DNA of 64,000 nucleotides from Dipteris shenzhenensis (Eukaryota; Polypodiophyta; Polypodiopsida; Gleicheniales): the NCBI GenBank assembly GCA_047967505.1, contig CM106539.1; one strand, written 5' to 3'. Every line of letters starts with the position of its first letter. The stretch's first letter is position 1. The notes below the pieces were generated by a model, which saw only the letters and a list, made by a program, of their open reading frames with translations, was not told the origin of the DNA and searched no databases. Positions 56,575-64,000 of the stretch are shown one piece after another. The position numbers and the translations under genes are program-made.

Positions 56575-58465
56575 CATACTAATGATTAGCACCCCACGCT
56601 CACTAAATGTCGGTACATAAACATTGCAATAGGATCCGTGTGTAGTAGTGCAAACCCATATTAGCTCATGCCAAGTGGTGGAGTCATGGATCCGTCCCAA
56701 ATTCTCATCCAATCTCCCATAGTGAGTGATTGTGGGGGACTTCATTGCAAGGGGCGACATATCTAGGATTATCAGGTGGGGGAAATCGATGGTGATTCTC
56801 ATAGATGACCTTATTCAATGTGTTTGCCCATGAGGTAACTAGCGAAGGACCACAAATAGGACATGCATGGTAACCTGATGTACTGAGACCTAAACAATAG
56901 ATGCAATTAAGAGTTGAAGGCGGGTTTAGGGTGCCACATTAATTGCCTACTCATAATTAAAAGTGCAACGCTTACCTGAACACTCGCCATAGCTTGGGAA
57001 GTCATGCATCGTCCACATCAAGACTAGTTTATAGTTGAAGTCTCGTGACGAGGGAGGCCTACTCACATCATGCACCTCAATACCTCTCCAAAGTATCTCC
57101 AGCTCATCAATCAAAGGCTCCAAATAAACATCAATATTTTTGACTTTTTGTTTCCCCGGAATTAGAAGGGATAACATAACATGTCCTTTCTTAATCGATA
57201 TAGAGGATGGAAGATTATAATTCACCAATATCACTGGCCATACACTGTAAGAGGTGCTTTTGAGACCAAATGGGTTCACACCGTCCATACCCAATCCAAG
57301 TCTCAAGCTCCTAGGTTCTTCCTTGAAGCTTGGCCATGTGTCTTTAATATGCTTCCATGCAAGAGTGTCTGCGGGAGTTCTCCACTTGCCATCGATTGAT
57401 CGATGGGAGGAATGCCATCGATTGATCGATGGGAGGAATGCCATGACATGAGCTCTACAATAGATTTGCACTTGAACATATGTTGGATGTGAGGGATTAT
57501 GGGAAAATGTTGCAGAACGTTACAAGGCACATCCAAAGTTTTGAGATCTGCTCTATATCTTGCCTCTCCATGAGTAGGACACTCTCTTGCATCTTTATGT
57601 GGTCCACAAAACAGAACGCAATCGTTGACACATGCATGGATGTGCTTGTAATCTAATCCTCCAAGAGAGGTCACATGTTGCCTTGCCATATCTCTTGAAA
57701 TCGGTAATTTATTCTCCCTTGGAGGTATTTTACACAATAGCCTACACGTGAAGACCATAAATGAGAAAAAGCATTCAAGTAATTGACCCACTAGCATAAT
57801 TCACCATGTTTGCAAAATAAACTTAAAGCTTACTTGAGTAATGCATTCAAACTTGCATTGCTCCATCCATAGATGGTCTACAAGTTAGTAACTCAAGGGA
57901 GGCACGTAGAATAGAGAATGTGCACCCTTTAAACAGTGGAGTCGATGCTGCGGTAAAAAGATTGTCTTGCTCCATGCTATCATCCCTACTTGAGGATTGA
58001 TGGACATATAAATCCCGCACCATATCATCAAACACCTCCTCCTTCACGGCCTCATAAGGTAATGGCGGAGGGCTACTATCACCATCACTCCATGCATCCG
58101 TAACGGTCCCTCTTGAAGATCCCACCTCAGATCGTCGATGCTTCATGTCCTCACGACGAGCATAGGGCAACATATGTGGGTGTAGCACTGCATCTTGTAT
58201 CAAATTAAAATGGGATCATAACTCAAACACATGAACACCCATAGGTATCTCAATCAACCTTAACTCTTTAACACTTACCATGTTTATAGTCACATCCCAT
58301 TTTCCATACTTTGAGACATGATTGAGTGTAATTCTGCGTGCATGATACATGTTTCCTCGACATCGTTCACATATACATTTGATTTTTTGCTCCAAACACA
58401 TTTTGCGATGGTGGGATATGGAGGGATTCATCCTCAGTGGAGTTAGTTGTTGAAGATGAAGACAT
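56575..58465 (-). pseudogene. Second TNP2-type transposase, N-terminal half, minus strand
   Basis: Start near 58465 (MSSSSTTNSTEDESL). On the minus strand follow CERCRGNMYHARRITLNHV (about 58380), an SSPPPLPYEAV acidic stretch, then the central TNP2 block: LDYKHIHACVNDCVLFCG (about 57660), DVPCNVLQHFPIIPHIQHMF (about 57530), SLRLGLGMDGVNPFG (about 57310), YSVWPVILVNYNLP, IDVYLEPLIDELEILW and MWTMHDFPSYGECSG (about 57000), and a GYHACPICGPSL / RYVAPCNEVPHNHSLW part down to about 56690. The gene stops where the plus-strand element begins, near 56570, so its C-terminal half is absent. A 26-bp tandem duplication at 57391-57442 shifts the frame. It holds exactly the central part missing from the plus-strand copy. 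Confidence 0.85.
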
Positions 58466-58529
58466 CCTACATATAAACAACCCAAAAAATTTATTCTTGC
58501 ATGAGTTGTAAATGTCAAAACTCTGTGGA

Positions 58530-58660
58530 GCATCTAAAAGTGCATCTAACACCGTGCCTCTACTATGGAGCGCGTCTATAGGCACGTCTAAAATGTACTT
58601 TAGATGCGTTGATAGATGCACAAATAGACGGGCTTTTAGACGTGTAGACTGCGAGCTAAT
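58530..58660. repeat. 'cgtctatag' repeat block, left
   Basis: Repeated GCGTCTATAGGCACGTCTA, GCATCTAA and GACGGGCTTTTAGACGTG pieces in both orientations. They form short inverted repeats and resemble those at 59.87-60.05 kb. Confidence 0.75.
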
Positions 58661-58922
58661 TTTCAAACCTACTTTTAGCACGCTTGCTTTCCTTCACATA
58701 CAATCCCCCCAATGTTCAGTTCACAGATAAATGGGCCAAGTCAAAGATTGTTATGATACTTGCCAATAAAAGATCTTCACTTAAGAGATAGGCACTAGCT
58801 AAGATTGCCAGGAGAGAGGGAGGTCAACCACCAAGGGGCCAGCCCCACACCGCTCACAAGTGTGAGTGGAAGAAAGCAATGAAGGTAGCGAAGGCCGACC
58901 CCAGTTTACAGCACGTGGAGGC
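58661..58922. other. Spacer between repeat block and the 87-residue gene
   Basis: No motif. The frame of the next gene is open back to a TGA at 58863-58865, so a non-ATG or spliced upstream start is possible. Confidence 0.35.
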
Positions 58923-59364
58923 ATGAAGGATCTAAATGGAGCAATATGGTTTAGCGTGCATTTTGAAGTAGGGGGTGTTGAATCATGGGAGGCTGAATTT
59001 GTAAGTATCGATCTCAAATTATATTGTTTATGTAGTTTATTAGGAGGTTGTTTCTTTGTACTAACCCCTCCACAAATTGTGTCATCTTGCAGCTTGATAT
59101 CGTGGGTAGGTACCCTACTCTTGTCGAGATAGCCTACCACTACCACCATCACAGAGGAGATACATGGAGGCACTTCTATGATGACGGGTTGATTATTGAG
59201 GAGCAATATATCCGGGCTATTGGAGCACCCCCCCAGGTATTTAAAAGTAGTTAAATAATGTTAATATTGTAAGTAAAGATTTGATTTTTCATACATTGAT
59301 ACATGTTGTCCCTTGTTTACAGGGCCCTACGGCTGATCATCAGGAGGAAGAAGATAAGGAATAA
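58923..59364 (+). CDS. Three-exon 87-residue gene resembling En/Spm second proteins
   Basis: Proposed join: 58923-59000, 59093-59236, 59323-59364, all phase 0, donors GTAAGT and GTATTT, acceptors CTTGCAG and GTTTACAG, 88 codons including TAA. The protein reads MKDLNGAIWFSVHFEVGG..., then RYPTLVEIAYHYHHHRGDTW and EEQYIRAIGAPPQ. The PT-xxE...H(R)...TW...EE-Y pattern is that of the Transposase_24 (Ptta/En/Spm) region that often ends the second En/Spm protein, usually much longer. After the stop GGGAGCAAAGAAG is repeated about four times. Two TCTATAG repeat blocks flank the gene, so it may be the cargo of a small element. It could be a truncated but expressed remnant. Confidence 0.55.
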
Positions 59365-59867
59365 GGGAGCAAAGAAGGGGGCAAAGAAGGGAGCAAAGAA
59401 GGGAGCAAAGAAGGGAGTGAGGACGCGGAGAACTTAGATTAGTCGTAGAAGTAGTGCTAGCTACTCTTTTTTGTACTTGAAGCCACTGGCTTGGCTTCGT
59501 GCCTCTCTTGTATATACACTCCTCTTATTTTTTGTGCTTGAAGCCATAGGATGTGGCTTGGCTTCATGCTATATGTACATACAAGCACTTTTTGAGCTAT
59601 GAATTAATATACACTCCTTTTATTTTTTTGGCTTTCAATTTCCTTGTGTAACGTTCTATCAATGAATGCCTTGTGAACTAAACGTTTTGGAGTTGTAATG
59701 TTTTATTCAGAATTGTAATCATTGGCTATAGACATGCTTGCAATCGTGCTAATTAAAATGCAATTGGCTATAAGAATTGAATTGCACAACGTGGAAATGA
59801 GTTTCTTGTAACTACATAGCATTTTGTTCAACCACACAAAATTCTGCTTTTATTAAAAAAAGAGAGA
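59365..59867. other. 3' flank, no gene
   Basis: After the GGGAGCAAAGAAG repeats the segment TTGAAGCCA(C/T)(T/A)GG(C/A)TTGGCTTCGTGC recurs at about 59478 and 59540. AT-rich afterwards. Confidence 0.45.
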
Positions 59868-60055
59868 TTCTATAGAGCGTCTATAAGCACGTCTATAAAT
59901 GCATCTATGTACGCGTCTCTCTGTTTTTTGAAATTTCTAGCCAAGCATCTATTGGCCATCTATAGACGCATCTATAGGTGCATCTATCTGTTATATAGAC
60001 GTGCCTATAGATGTGGGTCTATAGACATACCAATAGATGCATTTGTAAGTTTTTT
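59868..60055. repeat. 'cgtctatag' repeat block, right
   Basis: At least eight copies of (G/C)(C/A)(G/A)TCTATA(A/G)-type motif, including TCTATAGACGCATCTATAGG near 59959 and ATAGACGTGCCTATAGATG near 59995, in both orientations. Typical of subterminal repeats of En/Spm-like elements. Confidence 0.78.
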
Positions 60056-60373
60056 TTTTAGTCAAAGAAATGCGTCTGTGTGCTAGTCAAAGAAATTCGT
60101 CGTGTTGTGTTTACCAGACTTGTAAATGGTGGGTATAAAGAGACATTTACTAGACTTGTAAAAGGTCGTTATATAATGATTCTGAGACACTTTCCCATAG
60201 TGACATTTTACAGAGAGTGTTTTTCCCCATACCGAAGTTTAAAGAGAGTTTTTCCCAATGGCAATTTTTTTTCTTTTCGTACATGTTTGATCCTTTGAAA
60301 GAATAAAAGTACAACAGCATGTACATCAAGTTTGAAGCTCATATATTCATGTCCAAGTTTGAGATGAAAAAAA

Positions 60374-61920
60374 TCAATGAAGAGCATTTACATCAATGGC
60401 TTCAGCCAAGTCTAGCATGCCAAACAAGTCTACCTCCAAGTCTATACCGAGTTGATCTCCTATATCATCATCGTACTCTGGCATCATACATTCACCTAAG
60501 ACTTGATCTTCTTCAATAAAGTTGGATGATTCTTGATGATCGTCATCTTTTTTCTCAATATCGTGATCTCCATCTTCCTCCCGTATGATGTCATTATGCG
60601 CATCTTCCTCTTGGCTCATATTGTGATCTTCATCTTCTTCGCTAGATCCATCTGGATCAATTGGATCTGGCATTGGTAGTGGCATCTCCATATCTACATC
60701 TCTATCTTCAAAAATTTGCTTACTTTGTGGTGCAACTTAGATCACGTACCACCATCTTGGATCAGAACGATCTGGATTAAAAACCACCTATATTCAAGAT
60801 GGGTATCAAATGCCATCAATTATATGAATTTATGCTTGAGTACATGTACCAATTGATTTTTAAAAATGAAAGCTTTGATTAATTAAATCATAATTAGTAT
60901 GCACCTGCTTACAATGCTTGGGAAGAACAAAAGTATCACTTTCATTGATCTAAAGTTTGATGGAGTCTATCGCAAAGAAACCACTACTGTCTTTCCTCAT
61001 TGTCGCATGGGGACTGTTGTAAATAGTTATAAATCATCTTACATCAAGAATGAAAATACTAAATCGTCTGAAGTCAATTTCAAATATTTCGTGTATGGTC
61101 CCACAATAATCCAGCTGCGAGGAGAGAAGATTGGTATTCGAGTCATCTCTTGATGCGGGCATGGTATTTGGTGTAGGCAACATCTTCTACAACAACCTAT
61201 CACAATTCAAACATACAAAAGCTTCGAATAATGAGAAACTATGATGATTGTCAAAACAAACAATATCCAAATAATGAGATAAATTAATGTAGGATCTAAC
61301 CTCATTAAGGCCGAGACATTTGTCACCCGACCACCCATAGTTTGCTTGCAGATTCAAGATTGAGAGACAAGACCATAGTTTTGACATCCCAACACCCTCG
61401 TACAACCATGTTGATTGCAACTCTTGCATATTGGCCTCAGACTCGGGCCTCAGAGACTCGGACATCATGTGTACATGTGATGTAGTGTCCCTAAAAATAG
61501 AATCCATCATGTCCACCATACCCTCATCATCATTTGGCACATCTAGGAGACTATCCTCCTACTCAAAGTGTGAAGGTATACACACACCCTCGCCACCCTC
61601 CTCATCCTATCTCAAGGTTTTGTGTAGATATCAGATCTTGTCTCAAGGTTTCGTGTCATGTATGCATGCAATATTAATTACGAAATCAAATAGCATTGAC
61701 TTACCGATGATCCATCACCACGTGCACCACCAATGGTGGCTACTGATGTGGGCTCCTCCCCATACATCCGCAAGTGGCACATGACAATATGGCACTGATG
61801 TCGTACTTCTCACTTGCAATGAGTGCAATGATAATACAACCTCTCCGTAAGCCACTCCATGCTCTCAGGCATTAGTGCATCATCTGACAAGCTTCCACTC
61901 GTCCCTTCTATCTGCACACC
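60374..61920 (-). pseudogene. Remnant TNP2 gene of the deletion derivative
   Basis: On the minus strand IEGTSGSLSDDALMPESMEW and LTERLYYHCTHC (61918-61830) match the start of the plus-strand gene. DDEGMVDMMDSIFRDTTSHV and ILNLQANYGWSGDK (61540-61320) match its second block. At about 61150 the sequence jumps straight to the DUF4216 part (DYCGTIHEIFEIDFRRFSIF, 61120) and ends in the same acidic tail (EEDEDHNMSQEEDAHN, 60650-60374). The CPxC, DUF4218 and KSHDWH parts are all missing. Confidence 0.8.
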
Positions 61921-61999
61921 TCCAAAATCACAACACAAAATGCAAGGAGATCCACTGAAGATCCAAAAATAGCCACCCATGAGCTCTTTCCTTCTCTTG

Positions 62000-62115
62000 C
62001 TAGATTTAGTGCCCTGAACTATTGCTATATACCAATGTTATATCCTATTCCATCGCTATATAGGGATGCTTGTAGGATATACAAAGTCACTATATAGTGA
62101 TGGAGCAGCATCGCT
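62000..62115. repeat. Palindromic repeats, third cluster
   Basis: ATTGCTATATACCAAT, CATCGCTATATAGGGATG, GTCACTATATAGTGAT and CATCGCTATATAGCAAGG within 90 bp: the same family as at 52.57 and 56.46 kb. Confidence 0.85.
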
Positions 62116-62820
62116 ATATAGCAAGGTTGGGAGCTAAAACCCAAAACCCCGTGCGTCGTCGCCCCTCACAACTCTATCGTGGGAAAAGAAAAAAACTCTC
62201 CTCCATTATATTTAGTGACCTCACTTTCCTCCAACCTCTTCCCCACACTCGGCACCCCTACCCAGCCCCTCTCCCAACACTTGTGTGCCCTCTCCACCCT
62301 TCTCCCTCTTTGCTTGTGTGAAAGAACGTTTTTCAAGAAGGTGTGTCTCTTTAAGCAATGTAGGTTCATTTGTTGTAAGATTTCATTTTGTGAGTGTTAA
62401 GCATGTTTCTCCTTGCATTGCTAAGCCCATGAGCTAATTTTCATGCTTGATTTTCAAAGTTAAAGGACCAAAAATGAGATTTGGTGAAAGAACGAAGGCT
62501 CACCTCTTCTTTTTTTAGTATTTCTCTACTTCCTCTTTTCCTTCCTTTCGTGCTTTCTCCTTGTTTGTAGCCATCTCTTTGTCCCCTCATTCCAATCCCT
62601 TTGGAAAGTTGCTCCTCCAAACTCCTTCCTTCACTAATTAGTTATCTGAATAATGGTATGTTTCCTCTCTTTTATAGGTCCAGTACACAAAACACCTCCT
62701 CTTCTGAGTGAGATTTTTCTAGGTAAGAAAGTGTTTCCTCGCTTTTTCCAATTTTCTTTTCATGATTGCATTAGCTTGCAGTAGATAGCACCTTAAGCGC
62801 TTTAAGGCGCTAGCTGCATT
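62116..62820. other. No gene recognised
   Basis: Pyrimidine-rich sequence with short frames only, leading into the CT-rich array. Confidence 0.4.
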
Positions 62821-62824
62821 GATG

Positions 62825-64000
62825 GATGGGCATAGGAACCTTCTCTTCCCCTCTCTTCTCTTATTTCCTCTTCTTCCCCTCTTCCCCTCTTTTCCTCCCT
62901 CTTTCCCCCCCTCTTTTCCTCCCTCTCTTATTTCCTCTTCTTCCTCCCCTCTCTTTTCCTCTCTTTTGCATATGCTTATGCTTTCCCCCCCTCTCTTTTC
63001 GTCTCTTTCCCCTCTCTTTTTTCTCTCTTTTCCTTCTCTTTTCTCCTCTCTTTTCCTTCCTCTCTTTCATCCTCTCTTCCTCTCTTTTCATAAGCATATG
63101 CATTTGTGTATGCTTATGCTTATATGCTTATGCATGAACATATGCTCATGGATAAGCATAATCATATGCTTTCTCTCTTTTCCTCTCTTTCCCCTCTCTT
63201 TTTTCCTCTCTTTTCTTCTTTTCCCGTCTCTTTTTTCTTCTCTCTTCCTCTTTTTCATCCTCTTCCTTCTCTTCTTTTCCCTCTCTTATTTCCTCTCTTT
63301 CATCCTCTTTTCTCTCTTTTCATAAGCATATGCATTTGTGTATGGTTATGCTTATGCATGAGCATATGCTCATGCATAAGCATAAGCATATGATTTCTCT
63401 CTTTTTCTCTTTTTCCCCTCCATTTTTTCCTCTGTTTTCTTCTTTTTCCCTCTCTTAGTTTCTTCTCTCTTTCTCTCTTTCCTCTTCCTTCTCTTCTTTT
63501 CCCCTCTCTTTTCATCCTCTTCCTCTCTTTCATCCTCTTCCTTCCTCTTCTTTCATCCTCTTTTCTCTCTTTTCCTCCCTCTTCCTCCCCTCTCTTTTCC
63601 TCTCTTTCCCCCCCTTTCCTTCCCCTCTTTTCCACCCAACTCTTTTTCTCAAATTTCCCTCTCTTTTTCCTTCTCTCTTCCTCTCATTCATCCTCTTCCT
63701 TCTTTTCTTTTCCCCTCTCTTATTTCCCCTTTCCCTCCCTCTTCCTCCCCTCTCTTTTCCCACCCTTTTCTTCCCCTCTTCCCCTCCCCTCTCTTTTCCT
63801 CTCTTTCCCCTCTCTTTTGTCCTCTCTTTTTCTCTCTTTCCTTCTCGCTTATTTCCTCTTCTTCCCCCCTCTTCTCCTCTCTGTTTTCCTCCCTGTTTTC
63901 CCCCTCTTTGCCTCCCTCTTCCTCCCCTCTCTTTTCCTCTCTTTCCCTCCCTTTTCTTCCCCTCTTTACCTCCCCTCTCTTTTCCTCTCTTGTTTCCTCT
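62825..64000. repeat. CT-rich low-complexity array with 'aagcatatgc' palindromic inserts
   Basis: TCTCTTTTCCTCTCTTTCCC-type sequence runs to the window end. Two inserts of about 80 bp (63085-63165 and 63315-63398) and a short one near 62967 are built from AAGCATATGC(A/T)T and TATGCTTATGC palindromes. Long frames on either strand are compositional. Confidence 0.9.

Larger units (their letters stand above)
60070..62115 (-). mobile_element. Deletion derivative of the 52.5-56.6 kb En/Spm-like element, inverted
   Basis: The minus strand carries the start and end of the plus-strand element without its middle. Its right end has the same CTATATAG palindrome cluster (62020-62110) and its left end has a decayed copy of the right cluster (60150-60220: AAAATGTCACTAT, GTCTCAG and TTATATAACGACC). 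Length is about 2.0 kb against 4.0 kb for the longer element, so it is a non-autonomous form. Confidence 0.6.

Noticed and set aside
58799-59206. 135-residue minus-strand frame
   Set aside because: It runs opposite the phased three-exon plus gene, whose splice sites and frame are better supported.
62819-63763. Serine/leucine/phenylalanine-rich frames resembling membrane proteins
   Set aside because: CT-rich low-complexity sequence makes apparent hydrophobic segments; all frames look alike and lack domain structure.

Overview
The window is nuclear DNA of a land plant with a large, transposon-filled genome. The evidence is a roughly 0.9 kb block of CCCTAAA (plant-type telomeric) repeats inside the window, spliced genes with GT..AG introns, and Copia, Ty3/gypsy, LINE, Helitron and En/Spm-type (TNP2) sequences. 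The frequency of DUF7869-like and protease-bearing units hints at a seedless plant or gymnosperm rather than a flowering plant, but the species cannot be fixed from the sequence.

Layout. 1-3.7 kb: 3' part of a Helitron PIF1-like helicase, a four-exon 162-codon gene that splices cleanly, and decayed duplicates of both. 4.3-4.9 kb: the only convincing ordinary host gene, a three-exon gene for a 95-residue plant protein with an N-terminal SLMAGWDSP motif. 5-10.8 kb: gene-free sequence with a decayed minus-strand LINE. 10.79-16.97 kb: a complete but dead Copia element with LTRs, CACAA target duplication, primer site and an internal 610-bp tandem duplication. 17-22 kb: a dead Ty3/gypsy element split by a very young 2.2 kb non-autonomous LTR element (LTRs differ at one base, CGAAT target duplication). 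23.1-24.4 kb: (AG)n-rich array.

25-33.4 kb (unit A) and 43.6-51.8 kb (unit B) are two divergent copies of one roughly 8 kb gene cassette: a large first gene (intact in B at 1131 residues, broken in A), then tandem exon sets that look like C48/Ulp1-type cysteine protease modules, then a small two-exon gene (intact in A at 126 residues, broken in B). In unit A one protease module is inverted. I do not recognise the large protein as a named family; its C-terminal third has the layout of an amino-methyltransferase with degenerate motifs. This cassette is the best candidate for an undescribed system.

Between the two units lie a minus-strand DUF7869-like transposase-type pseudogene (38.0-41.8 kb), the interstitial telomeric block (41.9-42.8 kb) and a G-rich GGGAGT minisatellite (42.85-43.6 kb). 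52.5-62.1 kb is a cluster of En/Spm-like fragments: a plus-strand TNP2 element bounded by TCGCTATATAGCGA palindromes, a minus-strand TNP2 element, an intact 87-residue three-exon gene between TCTATAG-type repeat blocks, and a shorter minus-strand deletion derivative of the first element. 62.8-64 kb is CT-rich low-complexity sequence.

Exon boundaries are my own splice predictions from GT/AG sites and reading phase; no transcript or database evidence was available.
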